DNA from: Stramenopiles sp. TOSAG23-3 | Lineage: Eukaryota > Sar | Length of the DNA stretch: 25,736 nucleotides | Reading direction: 5' to 3' | Assembly: GCA_900128585.1 (NCBI GenBank) | Contig: LT642285.1 | Location: forward strand, 1-25,736 | In this document: positions 18,513 to 25,736 of the stretch, one piece after another | How the letters are laid out: the number at the start of each line of letters is the position of its first letter | How positions within the stretch are numbered: the stretch's first letter is position 1 | Translations under genes and position numbers: made by a program | Notes under the pieces: model-generated | Seen by the model: only the letters and a program-made list of their open reading frames with translations | The model's database searches: none | Told to the model about the DNA's origin: nothing

Positions 18513-19106
18513 CTATATTTTATCTTCCTCCGCAGTAGGCAAATATTCTTCCACTTGGTAATTCTTGCCAAACTCGGCCACGTGACTATCCGCCGTGACG
18601 TGCAAATCCATATGGGTCTCTTCAAACACGTCAACCAATTTATAAATGTTGTATCCCAGGGACGTAAATAGTCCTATGGATGGGGCATTTTTGTTACTAA
18701 TTTTTGCAACAAATCGAACTGTACCTAAAGTCGTTATTGCAAAATTCATAAAGAGCTTCAAGGCTTCCGTTGCAAGTCCTTTCCGTCTACAGGAAGGCTC
18801 GGCGATCATAATTTCTATCTCACCAGTTGTTGGTTCGTCGCTGTCATGGAAATAGAGGTTGACATCCCCTACCATTTTTTCAGGACCGTCACTGCTGTCG
18901 AGCAAAATAAACGTACATTTCGTCTCATCATCCCTCCAGTTAGTTTGCATTTCATACTCTTCACTCAACGACAACGGTTCTGAAGCCGTCATTTCCTGTA
19001 AATACGGATCTTTCATCCACTCGTGGTACTTGGCAACGTGACAGTGGCGATAGGGGACAAGGGTGACTTTCCCCCCCACAATTTTCAAATTCCAATTCTT
19101 TCTCAT
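18513..19106 (-). CDS. NAT9: N-acetyltransferase 9 (GNAT family)
   Basis: This encodes 197 residues. The ATG at 19106 is preferred: the protein then begins MRKN and reaches the conserved KVTLVPY at the spacing usual for the family. Family landmarks are VPYRHCHVAKYHEWM, LQEMTASEPLSLSEEYEMQ, KCTFILLD, MVGDVNLYFHD, and GEIEIMIAEPSCRRKGLATEA, which is the acetyl-CoA-binding motif A (the usual second Gly is Ala here). APSIGLFTSLGY follows in the motif B region. The family uses acetyl-CoA. In animals NAT9 has been linked to microtubule stability, which fits the cytoskeletal neighbours, though gene order in eukaryotes is weak evidence. It is convergent with the SHIPPO gene (52-base gap) and divergent from the SET gene. 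The family assignment is strong; the substrate in this organism is unknown. Confidence 0.92.
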   Translation of the reverse strand: MRKNWNLKIVGGKVTLVPYRHCHVAKYHEWMKDPYLQEMTASEPLSLSEEYEMQTNWRDDETKCTFILLDSSDGPEKMVGDVNLYFHDSDEPTTGEIEIMIAEPSCRRKGLATEALKLFMNFAITTLGTVRFVAKISNKNAPSIGLFTSLGYNIYKLVDVFEETHMDLHVTADSHVAEFGKNYQVEEYLPTAEEDKI

Positions 19107-19742
19107 GGTTAAACTATTGATCGTATACTGCACGAATTATATCTCACACCTCTGTTTTCGAAAGATTGTCTTGATTTGAACATTGCATTGAAGCACTCAA
19201 AAAATACAAGGAACCCCATCAATGTGACTGGTCTCTTGGAATTGTAATATTAATATATTTCCTGCTGGTTAAATTAATTATTCGTCGTCGCGGCGGGGGG
19301 CGGGGAATGGTGTGCCTTCTTTTTTAATTAGACGACACAATACAAATGCAACAGGAAATACTCCTCACTCCTCTTCATCATTATCTGGTGCGGTTCCTGG
19401 GTACCGGTACCAGGTACCAGGTACGGTTCGTTGTTACGGGTACCGGGTACCGTACCTGGTATTATCAGGTATTAATACCGGTACAGGTACCACCAGGTAC
19501 GAACCTGTACCTACCATATATTATTTACTAGTGCTAGTGGTGCCGACGAACACAACAACAACACTTCTTCTTCATTCATCAATCCATCGACCCTTGCTTG
19601 ATTTGAATTTTTTATAGTTGGACGTAAAAGTTTATACTGTCTAAGGAATACAAAATCGAATGCAACTAATGCATAAGAAAAAGGAATACATAAATATATA
19701 TGTTACTGGGTATAAAGAAGGGCAAGAGTTGTGATAGTTTTT
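19107..19742. other. Divergent intergenic region containing a GGTACC repeat element
   Basis: This is 636 bases between NAT9 and the SET-domain gene. It has a short GC-rich run (about 19284-19305, GTCGTCGCGGCGGG), then a cluster of GGTACC/GGTAC units (19395-19515), then AT-rich DNA up to the SET start. Both promoters should lie here. No RNA gene is recognised. Confidence 0.5.
19395..19515. repeat. GGTACC-rich palindromic repeat cluster
   Basis: Within about 120 bases GGTACC or its half GGTAC/GTACC occurs roughly ten times in varied spacing and register, for example GGGTACCGGTACCAGGTACC. The unit is its own reverse complement, so either strand could fold into many alternative hairpins. It is more GC-rich than its surroundings. 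It looks like a degenerate short-palindrome repeat or foldback rather than coding DNA; two overlapping frames give only low-complexity VPGTG/YRY peptides. Confidence 0.75.
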
Positions 19743-20927
19743 ATGAGCCATATAATGTTCTCCAGAACGGTTCGTGGAAAACGTTCGAGCTTGATAAGGG
19801 CCAAGAGCACCGCCCGAAGATTCGTGCAAGAAAACGGATCTAGAAAAGATGTTGCTTTCGGCTTGAGGGCGTTGGCCCAAGCGAAGGTAGTCCAACTAAT
19901 GTGGACGGGCATGAGCTTTTTCGATGGGAAAAACTATATTATAAGTAAACGGGACATCGATGCCCGAGGGGCTTCCCCGCTTGACACCTTCAAAGTATCA
20001 AAGCAAAGCCTGAAAAGCGGAACCCTGCTGGACCATCCAAATTTTCCACTACACGTATATTTGCACGAGAAAACGAAAAAGAAGTGCTGCGTAGTGGTTC
20101 ATAATTCCAATGCATCATGGCTTTCCGCGCAAAAATGGGTGAAAGGAAGTTTGCCAGCGTGGGACTGTAATTGTGCCATGTTTGCCAAAGAGGGGGAGGT
20201 CACGGAGGTAAACGTTCCCTACCAATTAGCCGCCCCGCTTGAATCTGTGCCTGGGAACGAAAGTCTCGGCCCGCACACAAAGGTAGGAATTCTACCGAAC
20301 CGAGCGGTTGCAATTTTTGGGGACTCCATTGATCAAACGGTTATGCGCAGTATTTACTTGAACTTTGCAATTGAGACGATGCGATCAATCGAGGTAAGTG
20401 GGCGTGAAAATGCGCGTTTGACTAGCCAAGAACAGTTGAGAGAACAAAACAACGTATGGGATACTAACCCGACTTTCACGGAAGCAACGGAAATGAAAAT
20501 ATTGAAAAAGTCAATGAATCTTCCGTTATGGTGGGATAGGGTCGAACTCTCTGATTATTCAGATAGTAATTCGGACGAGCTGCAGCTGCTTGCTGCGGTG
20601 GACATGCCGGCAAACACCAAAATTGCAATCGTCGGTGGGAATATTGTGTGCGAGCCTACCATGCACACTGTGCGTTTGGCACCGAAAGTTCACTTGGAAA
20701 TGACGGATGGCGGTGGGTCTGAAGAATCAATATTTACCCGGCTCAATCACTCTTTTACACCTAATTTGAGAGCAACGCCAAAACCGGAGCAGGAGTGCGT
20801 AGTTTTTAAAACTTTGCGCATGATCAAGGCGGGCGAGCCTCTTAATTTTGACTACACCAGTACGGAGGACAGCAACCTTGCGGCACCATTTATCGATGGC
20901 GAAACGGGGGAGTGGGTCGGGAAATGA
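19743..20927 (+). CDS. Class II aldolase/adducin-like domain fused to a SET domain
   Basis: This encodes 394 residues from ATG 19743; a second in-frame ATG at 19755 would give 390. The first ~25 residues are rich in R, K and S and lack acids (FSRTVRGKRSSLIRAKSTAR), resembling a mitochondrial presequence. Residues about 30-220 follow the class II aldolase/adducin layout: FPLHVYLHE, CVVVHNSNASWLSAQKW, KGSLPAW, EVNVPY, and LGPHTKVGILPNRAVAIFG followed by DS. The metal-binding histidines appear mostly lost: the usual HxH reads HNS and the usual NHG reads NRA, so it is probably not an active aldolase. Residues about 278-390 match the C-terminal half of a SET domain: RLNHSFTPN, then IKAGEPLNFDYTSTE and PFIDGETGEWVGK. 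The NHS and catalytic-Tyr region is kept, but the post-SET cysteines are absent. Methyltransferase activity on a protein lysine is plausible but unproven. The fusion is discussed as a finding. Confidence 0.85.
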   Translation: MSHIMFSRTVRGKRSSLIRAKSTARRFVQENGSRKDVAFGLRALAQAKVVQLMWTGMSFFDGKNYIISKRDIDARGASPLDTFKVSKQSLKSGTLLDHPNFPLHVYLHEKTKKKCCVVVHNSNASWLSAQKWVKGSLPAWDCNCAMFAKEGEVTEVNVPYQLAAPLESVPGNESLGPHTKVGILPNRAVAIFGDSIDQTVMRSIYLNFAIETMRSIEVSGRENARLTSQEQLREQNNVWDTNPTFTEATEMKILKKSMNLPLWWDRVELSDYSDSNSDELQLLAAVDMPANTKIAIVGGNIVCEPTMHTVRLAPKVHLEMTDGGGSEESIFTRLNHSFTPNLRATPKPEQECVVFKTLRMIKAGEPLNFDYTSTEDSNLAAPFIDGETGEWVGK

Positions 20928-21200
20928 TTTAAGTTTATTTTTTAATTATGAAGATATAAACTTAATTGGAGAACGACGCGTGTTGTGGTGTACCGAGTAC
21001 AAAATTTAGGCGTGCGGGGGATGGGATGAAAATGTCCGACAATTTTATTTTGGTTTTTCAGATTTAAAAAAATTGCATGATCAAAAATATTGTTTATTTC
21101 TTACTAAGCACTTAATACATAAGAGTACGGTAAATTTATCATGGGATGCTCAGCCTCTGCAACATATTAATCGGGTATTTCCTGGAGCGAGCAACTACAC

Positions 21201-22100
21201 TTACCGGTTCCTCTTGAACCTTTTCCCTCCACGTCCTCCTCTCCTGCCACCGCCGCGTCCTCCTCTCCTGCCCCCACCGGATTTTCTTTTGTTCTTCATG
21301 GCGTCGATCACTCTTTTAAAGTGCGCTGCCTCGTCGTCGCCGGAGAGCAAGCAGACACGAATTTCTTCGCCCCTTACCCGTTCGACTTCATCGCACGCTA
21401 GTTTGGCATCGGCGGGGTCCTTGAACCGGATCTCAGCATGGTTTCCAAACATTTCTACAAACTGAACTTTACCTACCCCTCCAAAGACGTCTTTTAAATC
21501 TTTGAAGTTAATTTCCACGCCTCTTTCTGCGGCGTCCGTAAGCCCATCAACCCTAAGCACGGTGCCCTCGGCGAATTTTACCACCGACTCCTTTGCACGG
21601 GTATTTCTGTTCATGTTTCGTTTCACCGGCGGGAAGAGAACGTCTATCGACTTCCTGAAAGAAAAGTCTTCTTCGGTATCGTCTTCCCGGACTACAATGA
21701 AGCACATCGTTCCGGTGTACACCTTGTGTTCCCCGTATTTGATGCTTTTAACGCCGCACCCTTTTTTCTCCGCGGCGCTAGGGTGAAAATCTAGCAGTCC
21801 CTTCAGCACAGACAGGGCTTTCCCGCTCAGCACCTCGTTCCTCGACAAACTATCACGCAAGGCGTTCATGTAGCTCCAGCAGTTTTTTCTATCCTCAAAC
21901 GTCATATCCCCAACTTTCTGGGGCCCAGAGTAAAGCTTTGTGGCCTTTTTGGTGTAGATAGTCGCCTCGGAATTGTTTGCAAGGCGCCACGCCAATACAA
22001 CTTTCTCGAACCCATCCTCTCTGGTCTCGACCAGAAATCCTCTCCCCATAGGGGTATTTCTTTTTTCCGGTGTGTGTGTGTGAACTGTGGGAACTGACAT
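21201..22100 (-). CDS. DUF3223 (DCL-like) + RRM + RGG-box RNA-binding protein
   Basis: This encodes 299 residues from the ATG at 22100. The frame stays open to an ATG at 22250, adding 50 residues (with CYYYLYPP) coded by AT-rich DNA that look like leader, so I prefer 22100. About residues 57-150 match DUF3223, known from plant DCL proteins (rRNA processing) and the tail of Pol V: FEDRKNCWSYMNALRD, LLDFHPSAAEKKGCGVKSI, and CFIVVREDDTEEDFSFRK. About 180-257 is an RRM-like fold (VLRVDGL, DLKDVFGGVGKVQFVEM, AEIRFKDPADAKLA), closest in look to the La C-terminal RRM. The C-terminal ~30 residues are an RGG box (GGGRRGGRGGGRRGG) ending in basic residues, and its DNA is internally tandem. A nuclear or organellar rRNA/ncRNA-processing role is likely (inference). 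It is convergent with the SET gene. Confidence 0.88.
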   Translation of the reverse strand: MSVPTVHTHTPEKRNTPMGRGFLVETREDGFEKVVLAWRLANNSEATIYTKKATKLYSGPQKVGDMTFEDRKNCWSYMNALRDSLSRNEVLSGKALSVLKGLLDFHPSAAEKKGCGVKSIKYGEHKVYTGTMCFIVVREDDTEEDFSFRKSIDVLFPPVKRNMNRNTRAKESVVKFAEGTVLRVDGLTDAAERGVEINFKDLKDVFGGVGKVQFVEMFGNHAEIRFKDPADAKLACDEVERVRGEEIRVCLLSGDDEAAHFKRVIDAMKNKRKSGGGRRGGRGGGRRGGRGGKRFKRNR

Positions 22101-22455
22101 GGCACTGTATAAGTGGTAATTCTTCAGGTACGTCGGTGGATATAAATAATAATAACAATTGTTGAAATCAACTCTTTTTAAATCTCTTTCTAAAAATTTA
22201 GTTTGTTCTTCTTCTTCACCTCTAGCGTTTAATTTGTATATGTTAAACATACATAGAACCCAATTAAACGGAATTGTTTATAATAATAATTCCTTCACTT
22301 CGTTAATTAATGTACAATTGCGTCTCTCACACCATCCACATTTCTTTTTCTTCTTCTTCTTCTTCGCACATTTTTTTAATTTTTTAATTATACAGGTAAA
22401 TAGCATAATATTAAAATAGAATAACTATTGAATCAAATTCGAATGGTTCACAGCC

Positions 22456-22489
22456 ATCGAGGATGATCGAGGATGATCGAGGATGATCG
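22456..22489. repeat. Short perfect tandem repeat, 10-bp unit x3.4
   Basis: The unit ATCGAGGATG occurs three times head to tail and ends with ATCG. Copies are identical, implying recent expansion. It includes GATC-containing junctions. Confidence 0.9.
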
Positions 22490-22659
22490 TCACTCTTTTA
22501 AGTATCCTGTACATCAATATACCATTGATATTTTTATTTATTATAAACACAGCATAACCAAATATAATTTAAGGTATATTAATATTTAATTCACCTCAGC
22601 TCTCATTTTGTGTTGGATTTTTGTTTTGTTTTTTTTCTGTTTGTTTTTTTGTTTTTGGA

Positions 22660-22790
22660 TATTTTTTTTTAAACAACAAAAAAAAAAGAAGAAAAGAAGA
22701 AAAGAAGAAAAGAAGAAGAAGAACGAAAGAAGAGAGACGAGAGACGAGAGACGAGAGGAGAGGAGAGGGAAAAAAAAAGAAGATATTTTT
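22660..22790. repeat. A/G-rich low-complexity tract
   Basis: A T-rich run (about 22620-22670) passes into AAAAGAAG repeats and then GAGACGA and GAGGA repeats. It is strongly purine-biased on the + strand. A simple-sequence expansion rather than a gene. Confidence 0.85.
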
Positions 22791-23047
22791 TTATTACCAA
22801 GGTATTATATATTTAAATATATTTATAATAAAAAATATTAATATATTGTATTATTTTATATTTAAAAACAAGAAGAGAGAGTAGAGGTTGTCTAACGACT
22901 ACTATGAATGACAATTGACAAGAAAAAAACTTATGTACGTACGAATTCATTCTTTTGTTCGTTTGTTTTATAAGACCCAAGAGACCTTTCAGCTATTGAA
23001 ATCGTCCATACATATACCACCCGAGAAAGAGAGAAGATTCCAAGAAG

Positions 23048-24616
23048 ATGACCGACTGGGACGCGGAAGTGGAGGACAAGTACAACACCCTGCGCGAAAC
23101 GTTTGCGACAGGGAAGACGCGGGGGCTGGCGTGGCGAAGAGAGCAATTGAAAGCGTTGAAAAACATGCTCGTGCAGGAGCGGCTATTCCTGCAGGGTTGC
23201 GCAAAGGCTGATTTGAACAAGAGCGACGCGGAGGGCTATTTGATGGAAATCAACCCGGTGGAGCACGAGGTGCAGAACGCCCTGGACCACTTGGACGAAT
23301 GGACCAAGCCAACCAGCAAGCCTTTGAACCTGCTGAACATTCCCGGGAGCTGCATGGTGTACAAGGACCCCCTGGGTGTTGTACTTGTGGCAGGGGCGTG
23401 GAATTACCCCATCCAGCTGACCCTCTCCCCGCTTGCCGGGGCGATCGCCGCGGGGAACTGCGTCATGGTAAAGGTGCCATCCTCCAAGTACGCCACCCAG
23501 TGCAGCAAGGGGATGGCGCGAATCATCAGGAAGTACATGGACAACGAATGCATCAAAGTGGTGGAAGGCGACCGTCATGCCATGACGGCCGTGCTCAAGC
23601 AGCGGTTCGACCACATCTGCTTCACCGGTGGGTCGTACGTGGGGAAAATAGTGGCGGCGGCTGCCGCAAAGCACTTGACCCCGGTCACGCTGGAGCTCGG
23701 GGGCAAGTCACCCATCATCGTCGACGAAACGGCCGACATTGCGGTGTCCGCCAAAAGGTACACGTGGGCCGCCCTTATCAACTGCGGCCAAACCTGCATT
23801 CGCCCGGACTACTGCATGGTCCACGCGTCAATTGCGGACAAGTTTATATCTGCATGCAAAGAAAGCATCGTTTCCATGTTCTCGAAAGATCCAAAATCCT
23901 GCGAATTCTTCGGGCGCCTGATCAACCAGCGGGCGTGGCAGCGGGTTTCAGGGATGGTCGAGGATAGCAAGCAGTACATTGTCCACGGCGGGCAGGTCGA
24001 CGAGAGCCAAAACTTTGTCGAGCCAACGCTCTTTGACTTTGGCACCGACTTTGGTGCCTTTAAAACCTCTTCGGTAATGTTGGACGAAATTTTTGGTCCG
24101 CTGATGCCGGTGTACCGGTACACGGATCTGGACCAAGCCATCGGGTACGTCCAAAGCGGCGAGAAACCATTGGTCGCCCACGTGTTCTCGAAAAAGCCAG
24201 AGACCCAGGAACGGGTGTTGACGGAAACCAGCAGTGGCCAAGGGTGCGTGAACGATGCGATCCTATTCATGTCCAACGACGCGCTCCCGTTCGGGGGAGT
24301 CGGTAATTCAGGGATGGGGCGTTACCATGGAAAGTACACCTTCACGATGTTCACCCATGAGAAAACGGTGCTGAAAAAGCACTTCATCCTCGACCTGCCA
24401 GCCAGGTACCCGCCGTACAGCAACAAATTCAACATGTTTTTGCTCGGGCTGCTCCAATACCCCTACAACAAGCTTCAAATTTTGTGCATTAAAACCTGCC
24501 TGCTTGTCCTTCTTACCCTGGCCTGCAAAAAGGCGGGTGTCTTGGAGGGAATCGTGAGGCCGCTCCTTCACAGTTTCTTCAGTTGGGGGGCGAGCGCAAC
24601 CAGCGGCAGCTGGTAA
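23048..24616 (+). CDS. Fatty aldehyde dehydrogenase, ALDH3 family, C-terminal membrane anchor
   Basis: This encodes 522 residues from ATG 23048. It oxidises medium- to long-chain aldehydes to fatty acids using NAD(P)+. Landmarks: PLGVVLVAGAWNYPIQLTLSPL and AGNCVMVKVPS (cofactor-site region), DHICFTGGSYVGK (Rossmann turn), TLELGGKSP with general base Glu216, and NCGQTC with nucleophile Cys250. The Glu-Cys spacing of 34 matches ALDH3A2 as I know it. Near the end are EIFGPLMPVY and LPFGGVGNSGMGRYHGK. After residue ~440 a tail with a hydrophobic stretch (about 475-495, ILCIKTCLLVLLTLAC) resembles the ER anchor of animal fatty aldehyde dehydrogenase. The coding DNA looks more GC-rich than its neighbours (two 60-base lines counted by hand: 41 and 31 G+C). 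Catalytic residues are intact, so it should be active. It is convergent with the gene at 24893. Confidence 0.95.
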   Translation: MTDWDAEVEDKYNTLRETFATGKTRGLAWRREQLKALKNMLVQERLFLQGCAKADLNKSDAEGYLMEINPVEHEVQNALDHLDEWTKPTSKPLNLLNIPGSCMVYKDPLGVVLVAGAWNYPIQLTLSPLAGAIAAGNCVMVKVPSSKYATQCSKGMARIIRKYMDNECIKVVEGDRHAMTAVLKQRFDHICFTGGSYVGKIVAAAAAKHLTPVTLELGGKSPIIVDETADIAVSAKRYTWAALINCGQTCIRPDYCMVHASIADKFISACKESIVSMFSKDPKSCEFFGRLINQRAWQRVSGMVEDSKQYIVHGGQVDESQNFVEPTLFDFGTDFGAFKTSSVMLDEIFGPLMPVYRYTDLDQAIGYVQSGEKPLVAHVFSKKPETQERVLTETSSGQGCVNDAILFMSNDALPFGGVGNSGMGRYHGKYTFTMFTHEKTVLKKHFILDLPARYPPYSNKFNMFLLGLLQYPYNKLQILCIKTCLLVLLTLACKKAGVLEGIVRPLLHSFFSWGASATSGSW

Positions 24617-24639
24617 CTTCCAGAGGAGACACGAGACGG

Positions 24640-24750
24640 AGGCTGTAACACTCCGAATTAAAAAAAAAACAAATTATATAGTATGTTTTAAGACTCTCAT
24701 TTTAAATCCAATACTACTTCGAATCCAACCCTAATACTCCGAATTAATAT
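24640..24750. repeat. Short direct repeat in ALDH 3' flank
   Basis: ACTCCGAATTAA occurs at 24650 and again at 24736, with a variant (ACTTCGAATCCAA) between. This is a minor duplicated motif downstream of the ALDH stop; its role is unknown. Confidence 0.5.
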
Positions 24751-24892
24751 ATTCGTAAAAAAGTAGACATTGTAGTAAAGAATGAAATAATTTTAGTAAT
24801 ATTCATTATAAAATTATTGCAGTGTATGAAAAAATGCTTAAAGAAGGGGGCAGCAGGCTCTCCTTTTTGTTGCCGCGCTTTGTGGTTTACTT

Positions 24893-25399
24893 CTACCGAC
24901 TGTCGCGGGCCATCTTCTGGTACGTGCTGATGTTCTCCATAGTCTGCACACGGGTTCGGCCCATAAACCATAAAAGGCCCGTGGACATTATAACTAGAAA
25001 AAGTCCTAGAGGCAAGCAGTGGACATGGTATACATATTCGTGGGTTATCAAATAGCCCCAAAGAAGAAACTGGCCGAGTCCCCCGGCAACCAAATATTTC
25101 ACAAACGTCGGCGAGGAACGGTCCCGTGCATAACGAAAGCAAAGCCCTGCCAAGACAGCGTTGGATAGTTCAAAAGTAGACATGTAAATGTTCGTATTCA
25201 TGTCTCCCATGGCGTGATACAAAGAGAACAAAACCATTCCAAAAGACAACATCGTCAGCATATTACGAAACGCGTGTTCTATAACGAAAGAACGGGCTTC
25301 GACGTTAATCAATTCTTTCTTTAAAGCGTTCGAACCGCCATCTTCCATCATGGAGCCTTTTGCCTCTTTGTTTTTTTGGCGTTTGCGGAGTGTCGGCAT
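24893..25399 (-). CDS. Small four-span membrane protein, family not recognised
   Basis: This encodes 168 residues from ATG 25399. The first ~20 residues are basic (MPTLRKRQKNKEAKGS), so the N-terminus is probably cytosolic. Four likely membrane helices lie at about 44-64 (MLTMLSFGMVLFSLYHAM), 71-91 (FELSNAVLAGLCF), 100-124 (YLVAGGLGQFLLWGYLI, followed by a His/Tyr-rich HEYVYHVH) and 128-147 (LGLFLVIMSTGLLWFMG). No cleavable signal peptide, catalytic motif or known family signature is seen. The His/Tyr cluster between helices 3 and 4 could bind a metal or ligand, but that is speculation. It is convergent with ALDH (276-base gap). Its composition matches real coding DNA against AT-rich flanks. 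Confidence 0.75.
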   Translation of the reverse strand: MPTLRKRQKNKEAKGSMMEDGGSNALKKELINVEARSFVIEHAFRNMLTMLSFGMVLFSLYHAMGDMNTNIYMSTFELSNAVLAGLCFRYARDRSSPTFVKYLVAGGLGQFLLWGYLITHEYVYHVHCLPLGLFLVIMSTGLLWFMGRTRVQTMENISTYQKMARDSR

Positions 25400-25736
25400 T
25401 TTCTTTTTTCCAAACAAACAAATCTAACCCTCCTGGTTGCGTAAAGTTTCAGTATGATATTCGTCCGTACAACTTGAGTTTGTAACAATAGTGATTTAAC
25501 ATTCTGGTTGTAATTCTATTCAAAAAATACTTCTTCTGTCAATTGCAACATCTATGACGTAATAACTGATAACCAAATCCACGCATGTACCCTTGGCACC
25601 TGAAGTACATAACACGCGAAACATCATGTGTTCTTCTTCTTCTTCTTTTTTCTTCTCTCTTCTTCTTCTTCTTCTTCTTTCTTCTTCTTCTTCTTCTTCT
25701 TCTTCTTCTTCTTCTTCTTCTTCTTCTTCTTCTTCT
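25400..25736. other. Intergenic region ending in a TTC microsatellite
   Basis: This contains the promoter side of the membrane-protein gene, with no recognisable element, and ends in the repeat listed next. No gene is seen before the window edge. Confidence 0.5.
25631..25736. repeat. TTC/GAA trinucleotide microsatellite, continues past window edge
   Basis: About 105 bases of nearly pure TTC repeat with a few T or C interruptions run to the last base of the window. Pyrimidine-purine mirror repeats like this can form triplex DNA and often break assemblies, so the window may end at a contig or repeat boundary. Confidence 0.95.

Larger units (their letters stand above)
22101..23047. other. Divergent low-complexity intergenic region
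   Basis: This is 947 bases between divergent genes. It contains a TTC run (about 22343-22364), a perfect 10-bp tandem repeat (22456-22489), T-rich then purine-rich low-complexity DNA (about 22615-22790), and AT-rich DNA. TTTATAAGACCC at about 22968-22980, roughly 70-80 bases before the ALDH start, could be a TATA-type element, but this is weak. Open frames through the GAAGAA tract are low-complexity artefacts. Confidence 0.5.

Noticed and set aside
19107-19133. Nine-codon upstream extension of NAT9 from a GTG
   Set aside because: Non-ATG start, and the ATG at 19106 gives the N-terminal spacing usual for the family.
19731-19742. GTG as a start for the SET-domain protein
   Set aside because: GTG starts are not expected in a nuclear eukaryotic gene; in-frame ATGs follow at 19743 and 19755.
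22101-22250. N-terminal extension of the DUF3223-RRM protein
   Set aside because: Open but AT-rich with odd CYYYLYPP composition; probably 5' leader. Kept as an alternative only.
22456-22489. Tandem repeat as a CRISPR-like array
   Set aside because: Units are contiguous 10-mers with no spacers, in a eukaryotic intergenic region.
22608-22884. Two overlapping frames through the GAAGAA tract
   Set aside because: Low-complexity K/R/E runs from a simple repeat, not a gene.
23183-23967. Long frames antisense to and out of frame with the ALDH gene
   Set aside because: GC-rich coding DNA generates long shadow frames; the ALDH frame has intact catalytic motifs.

Overview
The window looks like nuclear DNA of a unicellular, probably flagellated eukaryote. 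Coding regions are roughly 45-60% GC, while the intergenic DNA is AT-rich and low in complexity, full of microsatellites. All proteins that can be read are eukaryotic in type (ankyrin, LRR, IQ, WW, UBA, SHIPPO/STPGR, SET, RRM-RGG, ALDH3 with a membrane tail, NAT9). Every gene reads as one uninterrupted exon, so the genome is intron-poor. The phylum cannot be fixed from sequence alone; an intron-poor stramenopile or other microalgal/zoosporic protist would fit (inference). No rRNA, tRNA, CRISPR array or complete mobile element was found.

Layout, left to right. 1-1574 (-): the N-terminal 524 residues of an LRR protein that runs off the left edge. 2240-3910 (+) and 4229-5767 (+): two tandem ankyrin proteins, the second WW-like/IQ/WW-like/ANK. 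5768-6908: an unusually long convergent gap with a diverged tandem duplication and a non-repetitive island. 6909-10844 (-): a 1311-residue protein with seven IQ-like repeats, a C2H2 finger and a UBA-like domain. 11500-12303 (-): a coiled-coil protein of unknown role. 13409-18460 (+): a 1683-residue SHIPPO/STPGR protein with two fascin-like beta-trefoil segments and a C-terminal array of an unfamiliar repeat. 18513-19106 (-): NAT9-type acetyltransferase. 19743-20927 (+): a class II aldolase/adducin-like domain joined to a SET domain. 21201-22100 (-): DUF3223 (DCL-like) + RRM + RGG-box RNA-binding protein. 23048-24616 (+): ALDH3-type fatty aldehyde dehydrogenase with a C-terminal membrane anchor. 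24893-25399 (-): a four-helix membrane protein of unknown family. A TTC microsatellite runs off the right edge.

There is no operon logic, as expected for a eukaryote. Several neighbours do share a cytoskeletal or ciliary flavour: ANK/IQ/WW scaffolds, the IQ array, the SHIPPO-fascin protein, and NAT9, whose animal relatives affect microtubule stability. The most unusual items are the aldolase/adducin-SET fusion and the SHIPPO/beta-trefoil protein with its new-looking repeat array. All functional statements rest on motif reading by eye; no database search was run.
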